Part shown: piece after piece, positions 16,928 through 26,212 of the stretch
Position numbering within the stretch: position 1 is the first letter of the stretch
Layout: the number at the start of each line of letters is the position of its first letter
Assembly: GCA_002699515.1 (NCBI GenBank)
Contig: PAAW01000064.1
Location: 1-32,343 of the forward strand
Source of the DNA: Methanobacteriota archaeon
Lineage (GTDB): Archaea > Thermoplasmatota > Poseidoniia > Poseidoniales > Poseidoniaceae
Length of the DNA: 32,343 nucleotides
Direction: 5' to 3'
Translations under genes and position numbers: made by a program
Notes under the pieces: generated by a model
What the model saw: only the letters and a program-made list of their open reading frames with translations
What the model was told of the DNA's origin: nothing
The model's database searches: none

Positions 16928-18166
16928 TCAACCATCTTCTTCTTCACTTAATGGAACCGCAGAACCACCAGGAGCGCTCGGATTCTTTTTCAACTCCATT
17001 TCTGAAGATTCCAAATTTCTTTCATCAACATTTAATATTATTTCTTCACCATCAACCAAACGTTCTATATCATCAATAGATGGTGTCTCAAGAGTCCTTT
17101 CTTTTTTTGGTTGTTTTCTTTCTTCTTCTCTCTTTTCATGATCCTTTGTTAAAGTTAAACTATCTGAAAACATTTTCCCAACCAAGCCCCTTGTCCTTTC
17201 CGAACGTTTTGCTTTTTCTAATTCAACAGTTGTTTGCTCTTGCACACCCTCCAAAGCTCTTAATTCCGCCGTCCTATCTTGTAAACCACTTTCTAAATCT
17301 GTCATCGTAAGTTGCATTTGTTGAATTCTTTCATCTCTTTCGAATACATCATTATGTAACCCCCTCTCCCTTCTTCTTAAAACTTCAAACTCCCTATTTC
17401 GTTCTACCAATCTTCTTTTTAATTCTTCAATTTGCTCTACTAAATAATCATGTTCAGCACTTACTGATTTAGGTCCCCGCATTAAATTTTCAACCTGTTC
17501 TTCAACTTCTAAAAGGCGTTTATCTCGTAAATCCAACATCCCACGTAATTTTTCAATAATTTCTCTTAAACGATTCCTCTCTTCTTCCAAAGCGATAATT
17601 GCTGCCCTTTCACCCTCTAACTCTAATTCTGAACTTTCTAAACCCATTCTCATTTTTTGAAACTCTTCAAGTGAAATTGAAGTTAATCCTACGTTTGCTG
17701 CTTTTTGTAAAGCATCTAACATCTGATCTATTTTTCCTTCCATTTCCTCAATAACATCAGTTTGTTCTTCAATAGTATTACTTAATACTATATTTTCATC
17801 TAAAAGACGATTTCTTTCTTCTAAAGAAAGAACAGATTCTTGTGCAGCAATTCTTTCATTAGCATCTGTTAACAATCCTGTTACATTTACTAACTCAGTT
17901 TCTGTTTTTACTAAATCATTTTCTAAAATTTTCAACCTTGCAATTTCAGGAGCTATACCATCTTCCCTTTCCGCTAAATCAAGTTCTAAAATTCTTATTT
18001 TTTGTTTTAAATCAGAGAAATCATCATTCTTTTTTGTTAATTCGTTCCACGCAACTAATACTTCTTCCACTAATTGTTTTGTTGAATATTCCATCAACAT
18101 ACTTTCAAGTGCAGCGCGGTCTGTTGTGTCTGGGCCCATCACAATCATGTACAATCGGCGCAACAC
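16928..18166 (-). CDS. Long coiled-coil protein, unknown
   Basis: 412 aa, Glu/Leu/Arg heptad-rich; likely start at MGPDTTDRAALESMLMEY within the called ORF. Confidence 0.7.
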   Translation of the reverse strand: MLRRLYMIVMGPDTTDRAALESMLMEYSTKQLVEEVLVAWNELTKKNDDFSDLKQKIRILELDLAEREDGIAPEIARLKILENDLVKTETELVNVTGLLTDANERIAAQESVLSLEERNRLLDENIVLSNTIEEQTDVIEEMEGKIDQMLDALQKAANVGLTSISLEEFQKMRMGLESSELELEGERAAIIALEEERNRLREIIEKLRGMLDLRDKRLLEVEEQVENLMRGPKSVSAEHDYLVEQIEELKRRLVERNREFEVLRRRERGLHNDVFERDERIQQMQLTMTDLESGLQDRTAELRALEGVQEQTTVELEKAKRSERTRGLVGKMFSDSLTLTKDHEKREEERKQPKKERTLETPSIDDIERLVDGEEIILNVDERNLESSEMELKKNPSAPGGSAVPLSEEEDG

Positions 18167-18249
18167 CGTTCTTGAATGCTTCCCGTGTAAATTAAGAAAA
18201 ATATTGATTATTACACCAATTTAAGAATTTCAAAGAATATTAAAAATAA

Positions 18250-19941
18250 TTATAATGAGACACCAAAATCACCCAATGAAAATATATTCAACACAACAAA
18301 CCAAATTACAAAGAATACAATACTTATTATATTCAATAAACGATTTCGAGACACATCTAAATGAGGCCTATTTTTTTCGATATCTAATACCATACCCAAA
18401 GAAACTATTGAAAATGGAACAAATATAAATCCGACCCAAGAAAAATAATTTAACAATCTTTTATCGTCATCATCAACATTTTCAACTTTAAAACCCATCC
18501 ATTCAGGATCATCAAACGCCCCTTCCACATTCAACCTACCCTTTTGCCACCATTTTTCATTATCTTTCAAACCAATTTGCTTCTTTACAACCGTTAAACG
18601 ATTTGCAATAGTAACAATCATCCATTCCACACTCCCAATATATCCTTTTTTAGACCACAATTTCAAGAGATAATGAAATACAAACAATGTTAAAATTAAT
18701 GTTAACCATGTCCCAACCCATGGCATTCTATCATATGCCTCAACCCCAGGATATAATGAAGAAACAATAAAATGCATAACAAAATAAATCCATTGAATAA
18801 TATATACAGTAAATGCAACAAATCCAAATCTACGGAAGAAAGTAGTTATTCTAGCAAATTTTTCAGTATTTCCTCTATATTCAGCAACTCTAATTGCCAT
18901 TGTCACAATCATTAATGAAGCACCATTCAAAGTCATCCATTGCCAAAACCACCCCCCTGTAACTCCAACATCACTTGTCCATTTCCTGTGATCATAGATT
19001 ACTTTGTAAAGATCAATTGCAGCATCAAAATCACCTAAACCAACTAATAAGACAACCACACCAATAAATCCAACAACAAACATTAAACAACCAATTCCAA
19101 AAATTCTTTTCACAAAACCTCTTTCAAAATATTCCTTCGGTTCTGTCATATGTAAAGCAATCAAACTACCTAAGAAACTAGTAGCAAGGTATGGAAAAAT
19201 AGGCTCAACAGGAGCAGCTAATGGATTAACAAAAAACATAATAATAAAATCATACCAGGGAGACTCACCAATTACTGGCCTCCACATACTATTTTCCCAA
19301 GGGTAACCTGGAATCAAGGAACTTACTAAATCCCAAACAAAAGGAGTCATGAGTAAAACAATGCCCACCAAAACCCAATATATTTTTATCACAGTTTTAC
19401 TATCAGTCTGAAGATCCCATTTTGATGCAATATATCCTTGAACAATTCCATTAAGTATTACACACCAACCAATAGTGTGAATAGTTTCAAAATGATAACC
19501 ATTACTTCTCCAAGCATCTGCAGACCAACCAGTACCCATATTTTCTAAATCATTCAAATGATCCATAATTTGACCCAATGAGCCATGATAGCCTAACGTC
19601 GCTTCAAGAATATGGGCAAAAATAACAATTAAAAAACCACCAACAACTTGTTTTTTTGCAATTGACCAAGTACCAAACCCACGTTCTAGATTTTTTCTCA
19701 TTCCAACCATATTACCCATTGCCGAGACCATAAGAAACAAACCAGCCAAACCCCCAAGATATGGGAATATTAAAAGCGCGAGAAGATTAATTGCACCAAC
19801 CTCATCAAGTTTATTGATATAATCATCAATAGAAAAAACATCCATTACAACATGTAATAATAACATCATCACAATTGCTAATCCTCTTAAAAAATCAATT
19901 GAAGCAAAACGGTTCATTTTTCTATAAGTCAATTCACCCAT
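18250..19941 (-). CDS. Polytopic membrane acyltransferase-like protein (heparan-alpha-glucosaminide N-acetyltransferase/DUF1624-like)
   Basis: N-terminal 'RFASIDFLRGLAIVMMLLLHVVMD', ~10 TM. Confidence 0.65.
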   Translation of the reverse strand: MGELTYRKMNRFASIDFLRGLAIVMMLLLHVVMDVFSIDDYINKLDEVGAINLLALLIFPYLGGLAGLFLMVSAMGNMVGMRKNLERGFGTWSIAKKQVVGGFLIVIFAHILEATLGYHGSLGQIMDHLNDLENMGTGWSADAWRSNGYHFETIHTIGWCVILNGIVQGYIASKWDLQTDSKTVIKIYWVLVGIVLLMTPFVWDLVSSLIPGYPWENSMWRPVIGESPWYDFIIMFFVNPLAAPVEPIFPYLATSFLGSLIALHMTEPKEYFERGFVKRIFGIGCLMFVVGFIGVVVLLVGLGDFDAAIDLYKVIYDHRKWTSDVGVTGGWFWQWMTLNGASLMIVTMAIRVAEYRGNTEKFARITTFFRRFGFVAFTVYIIQWIYFVMHFIVSSLYPGVEAYDRMPWVGTWLTLILTLFVFHYLLKLWSKKGYIGSVEWMIVTIANRLTVVKKQIGLKDNEKWWQKGRLNVEGAFDDPEWMGFKVENVDDDDKRLLNYFSWVGFIFVPFSIVSLGMVLDIEKNRPHLDVSRNRLLNIISIVFFVIWFVVLNIFSLGDFGVSL

Positions 19942-19991
19942 ACTTCATCCTAACTCTTTAGGTTGATAAGATAAAACCCCTAAATTTTATT

Positions 19992-20261
19992 TTAATTATC
20001 TTTTTGTACTTTCCAACTTCCAACCAAAACAAGAAAAATCATAATTAAAGTAGCACCATTACTAATCATTAATGATGGAGAACCAATTAAAAATCCATAA
20101 ATAAACCATAAACACAAAGCCCAAAAAATCAAACTAAACGCAAATAAACTAATCCCTTCAGCCTTTTTTTTAATCCATATTTTATTTAATTGTGGAAACC
20201 AAGCAATAATTCCTAAAATTCCAGCAAAAATACCGATTCCTTCAATCCACCAATTTGCCAT
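19992..20261 (-). CDS. SemiSWEET/PQ-loop transporter
   Basis: 'GIFAGILGIIAWFPQLNKIWIKKKAEGISLFAFSLIFWALCLWFIYGFLIGSPSLMISNG', 3 TM; likely Met at MANWW. Confidence 0.83.
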   Translation of the reverse strand: MANWWIEGIGIFAGILGIIAWFPQLNKIWIKKKAEGISLFAFSLIFWALCLWFIYGFLIGSPSLMISNGATLIMIFLVLVGSWKVQKDN

Positions 20262-20340
20262 CACTATAACCAAAAAAACACATTACTAAACACTATCCGA
20301 AAAACATACAATTTTGAATAACAACCAATTAAGATTGAAC

Positions 20341-21072
20341 ATGCCCACTCACAAATTATACATGGACTCAATCAAATCTTGTTATTTGAAAGAGTTTAAT
20401 GCAGAAATAACCAACATAGAAGATGATTTGATAGAATTAGATCAAACACTATTTTATCCTATGGGGGGAGGTCAGGATTGGGACCAAGGCACATTGAAAA
20501 TAAATGATAAAAAAATTAATGTTTTAGAGGTTAAAGGGAGAGAAATAATAACTCATTTAGTAGAACCAAGTCATAATTTAGAAATAGGTCAAAAAATCCA
20601 AGGAAGTATAGATTGGAAAAGAAGATATGCACACATGAAAATGCACACAGCTCAACATTTGATTTCTGCAGTTGTTTATGATTTATTTGATGGCGTTAGG
20701 ACTGTAGGCAATCAAATAAGACACGATAGAAGTAGAATTGATTTCAACCCAATAAGTTTTGATGAAGAAATGTTGACCGAATTAGTTAATGAGACCAATG
20801 AACGAATTAAAAAGGGTGCAGAATTACAAGTTAAAACCATGTCAAGAGATGAAATAAATGAAATAATGCCCCCAGAAAGAACAAACATGGATCTTGTACC
20901 CCCCCATGTGGAAAATTTACGAGTAGTAGTTATTGGAGATAATTTAGATTTATGTCCATGCGCAGGAACACACATTCAGAATATTTCAGAAATAGGAGAA
21001 ATTGAATTTCTTGGGAAAAAATCCAAAGGAAAAGGAACTCAAAGATTTTCATATACATTAAAGGAATTCTAG
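20341..21072 (+). CDS. Alanyl-tRNA editing protein (AlaX-like)
   Basis: 'FYPMGGGQDWDQG', 'HMKMHTAQHLISAVV', 'CPCAGTHIQNISEIGEIEFLGKKSKGKGTQRFSY'; ORF track begins at 20314 (TTG). Confidence 0.88.
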   Translation: MPTHKLYMDSIKSCYLKEFNAEITNIEDDLIELDQTLFYPMGGGQDWDQGTLKINDKKINVLEVKGREIITHLVEPSHNLEIGQKIQGSIDWKRRYAHMKMHTAQHLISAVVYDLFDGVRTVGNQIRHDRSRIDFNPISFDEEMLTELVNETNERIKKGAELQVKTMSRDEINEIMPPERTNMDLVPPHVENLRVVVIGDNLDLCPCAGTHIQNISEIGEIEFLGKKSKGKGTQRFSYTLKEF

Positions 21073-21088
21073 GCTTAACAAATAAAAG

Positions 21089-21466
21089 TTAAAGGGTGAA
21101 TATCCAGTACATCAATAAAATTACAACTATGAAATTTAATATAAGCGAAATCCAAGCCCCCATTTCCATATTTTTCTTTTCATTTCGTTTACCATCAAAT
21201 ACCAAACCCACACCCAATAATGGCCAAAGGCAAAAGATGGAGCACAGAAGAAAAATTCCGACACCGAAAAAATCACCAACATCTTCCAAATATCCAGTAT
21301 TGTTGCTGCTGACAATAGCCAACCAAAAAAAACCCATTAATGTACAAAACATTGGAATTCCTAAACCTTTCCAAAAATCCCAATCTTTGTAAATTTCAAT
21401 TTCCAAATAATCTAAATCTTCTTCATCATCCTTTCCCTTTGCAATTTCAAGAATACCTGGAGACAT
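21089..21466 (-). CDS. Membrane protein, paralog 3 of the tandem family
   Basis: 'YKDWDFWKGLGIPMF...LLCSIFCLWPLLGVGL', SD GGGAAGTGA. Confidence 0.65.
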   Translation of the reverse strand: MSPGILEIAKGKDDEEDLDYLEIEIYKDWDFWKGLGIPMFCTLMGFFWLAIVSSNNTGYLEDVGDFFGVGIFLLCSIFCLWPLLGVGLVFDGKRNEKKNMEMGAWISLILNFIVVILLMYWIFTL

Positions 21467-21486
21467 TTTTTCACTTCCCTAATATA

Positions 21487-21951
21487 TCAACGAAGAGCAT
21501 CACCAAGCCAACTAAAGATCCACATAAATAGTAAACTACCAAGAATAAAACCTATAATTGTAGAAACTCTCCCTCCAGCACGAAAACTTTCAACAAAAGC
21601 AGCACTTCTTGCAATATAAAGTCCAATTATAGGCCAAAGGCAAAGAGTAAATATCGACCAAATGAAAACCATAATCTCACCTGTAATAAAAACAAAAAAC
21701 ATCATTATAATTATTGGCATTATAGGAATAATTAAACCAGCCCAAAAAGAACCTTGTTTTATGTAAATTTCATTTTTTAAATAATCTTCACTATTTTCTT
21801 CTTCAATAGAAGCCTCAACTTGGAACTTTTGATCACAAGTAGGGCAAAGCGCAGTTCCCGAATAAGTTGAAGGAACTCGTAGACGTTTACTACAAGTGGG
21901 GCATATTACCACTACTTTCTCTTTTTCAACTTCAGGAATTTCATCAGAAAT
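21487..21951 (-). CDS. Zinc ribbon fused to membrane domain, paralog 2 of the tandem family; possible ATT start (TTG alternative at 21981)
   Basis: 'VVVICPTCSKRLRVPSTYSGTALCPTCDQKFQVE' + 'YIKQGSFWAGLIIPIM...SIFTLCLWPIIGLYI'. Confidence 0.68.
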   Translation of the reverse strand: MSDEIPEVEKEKVVVICPTCSKRLRVPSTYSGTALCPTCDQKFQVEASIEEENSEDYLKNEIYIKQGSFWAGLIIPIMPIIIMMFFVFITGEIMVFIWSIFTLCLWPIIGLYIARSAAFVESFRAGGRVSTIIGFILGSLLFMWIFSWLGDALR

Positions 21952-21977
21952 CTTCACTCCCCCATTTTTTATACAAT

Positions 21978-22331
21978 TCAATTGAAGTTATATTCAGACC
22001 ACGCTGATGGAAGGATGAAAAAAACAATCCATATTACATATAATTTTAGTGATAAAATAGCCCCCTTCTTATAAGGTAAATTTCCAGATTCATTAGCACG
22101 TAATTTCAACCACCATGCAATAACCGGCCAAAGAACGAGATGCCCTACCACCAAAATAGTGCTAAAAAAATATTGAATAAAACCCATTTCACTCACAGGT
22201 CCATCATACGTGGTCGTTAAGATGAACAACGCAAAAAAAGAACATCCCCAACCAACAATAATAGGAATTCCCATTCCAAACCAATAATCTTTGGTATTTT
22301 GCTTTACTTCTTTATTAACGAATATTTGCAT
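21978..22331 (-). CDS. Membrane protein, paralog 1 of the tandem family
   Basis: 'TKDYWFGMGIPIIVGW...STILVVGHLVLWPVIAWWL'. Confidence 0.62.
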   Translation of the reverse strand: MQIFVNKEVKQNTKDYWFGMGIPIIVGWGCSFFALFILTTTYDGPVSEMGFIQYFFSTILVVGHLVLWPVIAWWLKLRANESGNLPYKKGAILSLKLYVIWIVFFILPSAWSEYNFN

Positions 22332-22339
22332 TTAAATCA

Positions 22340-25300
22340 CTATTTATTATAATTCATAGTTCCAATAAACATTACAGGGTCTCCACTAGATAATTTCCCT
22401 TTAAATTCACCCCTTCTTTCCCCTACTTTCATTTGCAATCTAAATTCAGTAGGATCCTGATTTTTACGTTTGTTATGTTTCTTGAAATGATGCACGAACA
22501 CTTTGTATTCTCCAGATTTTGCCTTTCCATTTTCCCAAAACACATTTTCAACTGGTGCTTTTGACTCTGGTTTAAAATTCATATCAACATCTAAATTTCC
22601 ACCACACCCTGTAGTTCTGCTACCACTATGAAGAATTTCACCACTTGGTGCAGTTACAATAATATCAAGATCATTATAATTATCCCATAATAGAGAGATT
22701 CTAAAGTCACCATCTTTTGCACTTGCTTTTCTTAATCTTTTATCGAAATCAGCATCTCTTCTTTCTTCTTCTGGAATCATTTCTAGTGCTCCAGCACTTT
22801 CAGAATCTGTTAAAGCCTTCATCATTCTTTCATTTGCAACCAATGTTCTTCTAATTCGTTCCTCTTCCATTTCTAAATCTGATATTTTATCAGCTAACAA
22901 TGTGTTCAAGAAAACAACCTTATCTTCATTAACTCCACTAATTTCTAATTTCTTTAATTCAGATAACTCCCCATCATTAATTTTAGCGATTAACTCTTCT
23001 GCCTTTTGATTCTCAACAATAATCTTCTCTTCAGCTTCTTTTTGCTCTAATACTTTCTTCATTTCTTCTTTCAATGTAAATAATTCATTATATCTTACAC
23101 GAGATAAACCTTCAAGAGAAATCTCTTCCAATTCATTTGAATTTGAAGCCCCCTCCATTTTTTCTTTAACAGAAAGATACAAACCTTCTTTTTCTTGGAT
23201 ATCTTTAGCACGAGAACTAATATCACTAATTACAACATTTGAAATAAATTTCATAGGGTCTCCAAATGAAGTTTGGCTGCTAATAAATTCAACTTCATTT
23301 GATCCATTTGCAATTCTAATAGTAAATTTCGTAGGGTCCTTACCTCTTAATCTTCCATGTCTTTTTCTGTGCCATACAAATATAGAATATTCACCTTTCT
23401 CTGCAGTGATTCCTTCCCACACAATGTTTTCTAATGGCGCCTTAGACTCTGGTTTCATATTCATTTCCAAATCTAAAACACCATTACAACTTGAAGTTTT
23501 TCTAGTTCTATGAATTAATTCATCCTTTGGTGTTTTAATGATTAAATCTAAATCATTATTATTATCCCAAATTAAACTAAATTGCACATCTCCTATTTTG
23601 GCCCCATATTCTCCAAATCGACTTAAATAAATATTTTCCAACTCTTCATTAAACTCAATTTTTGGTAGCCCTTCATTTTCTAATGCATTTTCTACATGAG
23701 TTCTAATTGTCTCTTCTTCTTTTAGAATCACAAACATTTCATCTTTTAATCTAGTTAATTCTTCTTGTTGAGATTCATTAACTTCACCAATCTCAATTTC
23801 TTTAATTTCATCTGAAGTTTGTGCATGCTGAATTGCCTTTTTAATTAAATTATATTTTTCTAATTCTTCTTGCTCAATTCTTAATCTTTCCCTTTCTTCT
23901 AAAAATTCATATCTACCAAGTCTTAATTTTTCTAACTCAATTGAATATTTTTCACCAACACTAAAGATTTCAAATCCTTGCAATTCTTCAATATCCTCGA
24001 TAGATTTCAATTGATCCCTAAGTTTTTGATAATTAATTCTATACTGCTCATCTCTTAAAATTGCAACTAATGCAGCTCTTCTAGAAGTTTTCAATTCTTT
24101 TAACATTTCTAAATTACTTTCCCCAATATCTTCAATATCCTCTTCATTAAATTCAAAACTATCTAACTCTAAAACATTATCAAACTCAGAAATAATTTTT
24201 GAATATTTATCCATGAGTATGCCTGTTTTAGCATCTTCCAACTCAACTATTTTTTCATTTCTCATTTTTATTAATTCAAACTCATTTTCTTCACTAACAC
24301 CAGTAATTATCATATCACTTAATTCAGCAATACTATCAGAGTTTGAAATAATACCTTCATAGATTTTATTAGCAACAATCATTCTTCGCATGTTTTTAAT
24401 TTGTATTAATTCCCTTTCCTGTCTAGAATTAACTCCACCAATTTCTAATTCATCAAATTCTTCTACCTTTTCAAAACCTTCAATCTCTTCAATTAACTCT
24501 TCATAACGTTTTAATTGTTTAGCTAAAGTTTCCCTTCCAGTTAATAGTTTGTGTCGCTGTTCATAATTTTCATTTAAATTATCTAATTGTTTTTCATTTA
24601 CCCCTTCAATAACAATTTCTTCTAATTCAGCAACCGTTTCCGAATTAAATATTAACTCTTTTAACTCTTCAAATTTTTCTAATTGTTCTAAATCTAACTC
24701 TTCTTTAATAATTCTAACTCGAGACTTCTCAACCAAATTATTCAATTCTTCCAACTCCCTTTCATTTGGAGCTTTAATTTCAATAGATTCTAACTCTTCA
24801 ATTGTTTTTGCATTCTCAATATTATATCTTAGAGCTTCTTCTTCTTTCATTTTCTTTAATTTATCTTTTAAGATAGACTCTTCTAAATCTAATTTTTCTT
24901 TTTCCTGGAGCATTCTCTTTTCAGTAACTTCATCCTGTTTCCTTCTCAAACGCTCCTTCATTTTTTCAGCATCTTGGTGATCAACTTCCCTTTTTAATAA
25001 TCTCAAAACATGAGATAATTCAGTCATTCTTAAATCTAAATCAGCCAAATCCATATTTTCAATATTATCATCAAAAGACTCGTCTGGAGGAATTCCTAAT
25101 TTATCTTGTAATTGTAATACTTCATCAGCCATATTCATACATTTTGTTCGCTTATTTTCCAAATCAATACGTGCAGAAGCTCTTGCCTTCCGTATCTCTT
25201 GAACATCGCCAATTTCCTGCTCTAATTCAGAAACAGACTTCTTTCTCCCAAGCATTTCCCCTCTTAATGATTTAATATTTTCACTTTCATCAAGTTTTGA

Positions 25301-25483
25301 TTTATTACGCCTTCCAAATAGACTAAACCCACTCTCTCTTTCACCAAATAATTTCGGCATTTCAAAATCAACTATTGAAGATAAACTACCATCATCTTCC
25401 AAATCATTATCTGTAAAGAAAACAAACCAAATTAAAATTACTAGGAAAAGAGTAACACCAATAATTATTATTGTCGTCATCAT
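22340..25483 (-). CDS. 1047-aa membrane-anchored coiled-coil repeat protein with two YfaP/DUF2135-like domains
   Basis: N-terminal TM; repeats 'ELEEIVIEGVNEKQLDNLNENYEQR'; domains 'FSLIWDNNNDLDLIIKTPKDELIH...' and 'ISLLWDNYNDLDIIVTAPSGEILHSGSRTTGCGGNLDVDMN'; SD AGGTGGT. Confidence 0.85.
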   Translation of the reverse strand: MMTTIIIIGVTLFLVILIWFVFFTDNDLEDDGSLSSIVDFEMPKLFGERESGFSLFGRRNKSKLDESENIKSLRGEMLGRKKSVSELEQEIGDVQEIRKARASARIDLENKRTKCMNMADEVLQLQDKLGIPPDESFDDNIENMDLADLDLRMTELSHVLRLLKREVDHQDAEKMKERLRRKQDEVTEKRMLQEKEKLDLEESILKDKLKKMKEEEALRYNIENAKTIEELESIEIKAPNERELEELNNLVEKSRVRIIKEELDLEQLEKFEELKELIFNSETVAELEEIVIEGVNEKQLDNLNENYEQRHKLLTGRETLAKQLKRYEELIEEIEGFEKVEEFDELEIGGVNSRQERELIQIKNMRRMIVANKIYEGIISNSDSIAELSDMIITGVSEENEFELIKMRNEKIVELEDAKTGILMDKYSKIISEFDNVLELDSFEFNEEDIEDIGESNLEMLKELKTSRRAALVAILRDEQYRINYQKLRDQLKSIEDIEELQGFEIFSVGEKYSIELEKLRLGRYEFLEERERLRIEQEELEKYNLIKKAIQHAQTSDEIKEIEIGEVNESQQEELTRLKDEMFVILKEEETIRTHVENALENEGLPKIEFNEELENIYLSRFGEYGAKIGDVQFSLIWDNNNDLDLIIKTPKDELIHRTRKTSSCNGVLDLEMNMKPESKAPLENIVWEGITAEKGEYSIFVWHRKRHGRLRGKDPTKFTIRIANGSNEVEFISSQTSFGDPMKFISNVVISDISSRAKDIQEKEGLYLSVKEKMEGASNSNELEEISLEGLSRVRYNELFTLKEEMKKVLEQKEAEEKIIVENQKAEELIAKINDGELSELKKLEISGVNEDKVVFLNTLLADKISDLEMEEERIRRTLVANERMMKALTDSESAGALEMIPEEERRDADFDKRLRKASAKDGDFRISLLWDNYNDLDIIVTAPSGEILHSGSRTTGCGGNLDVDMNFKPESKAPVENVFWENGKAKSGEYKVFVHHFKKHNKRKNQDPTEFRLQMKVGERRGEFKGKLSSGDPVMFIGTMNYNK

Positions 25484-25619
25484 TGATTAATACCACCTTA
25501 GGCAATGCCTCGTTACCCTTCCCAAATCCTCCTCAAATTTGACCTTTATTATATCATCTTTAATTATTATTAATAAAATATTCTATAATTAAATTATTAA
25601 TATATTTAATTGATATTTA

Positions 25620-26117
25620 TTAATTATTCAAAAACTCATCTAATTCATCAAGAATTTTATATTTTTCATCTCGTTTCTTTTTCAATTCTAAATCTTTAAT
25701 TTCTTCACCTAGGCGATCATTTAAATCTATTTTTTTAATTTTTTTATTTGGGTTAGTCCTTCCTAATTTCTTAGGTGTCACTTTAGGGACTTTTTCAACA
25801 AATTCTTTAATTTCTTCCATATTTTGGTTAATTTCATAGTTCTTATTCTTTTTTTGCTCTTCAATAATTTCCTCAAAATTCTTTATTATCTTCTTCTTTT
25901 TTACATTATTATTTTTATTTCTTGTGTGTGAAATTAATTCTCTAGCCAATCCTTTTATAGGATTTAAATCATTCAAATTATCTATTTTCTTCATCAATAG
26001 TCTATGGGAATTTATACATAATTTACATCTATTGGTTTTTGGTTCATCTGGAGCATCACAAACATAGCAACATTCTTCTAAACCCATCTCCAACATTGCT
26101 CTTCGAGGTAATGACAC
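25620..26117 (-). CDS. Lys/Glu-rich protein with N-terminal Cys4-type zinc-binding motif
   Basis: 'CCYVCDAPDEPKTNRCKLCINSHR'; charged coiled-coil tail. Confidence 0.6.
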   Translation of the reverse strand: MSLPRRAMLEMGLEECCYVCDAPDEPKTNRCKLCINSHRLLMKKIDNLNDLNPIKGLARELISHTRNKNNNVKKKKIIKNFEEIIEEQKKNKNYEINQNMEEIKEFVEKVPKVTPKKLGRTNPNKKIKKIDLNDRLGEEIKDLELKKKRDEKYKILDELDEFLNN

Positions 26118-26212
26118 AATATTTGCAAACAGTCTTACTTCATCAATTAACCCCTTAAAATAACAAGAGTTGATATCTCACGAACATTTCCCATATTACA
26201 AGGGAGAATAAA

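Noticed and set aside
16706-18195. Plus-strand ORFs 16706-17310 and 17938-18195
   Set aside because: Phe/Leu/Ser-rich antisense of coiled-coil and zinc-ribbon genes.
20712-21531. ORFs 20712-20975 (-), 21096-21392 (+), 21340-21531 (+)
   Set aside because: Antisense to AlaX and the membrane-protein operon.
25500-25620. AGGCAATGCCT palindrome and AT-rich stretch after it
   Set aside because: Short palindrome and generic AT-rich intergenic sequence; unremarkable at this base composition.
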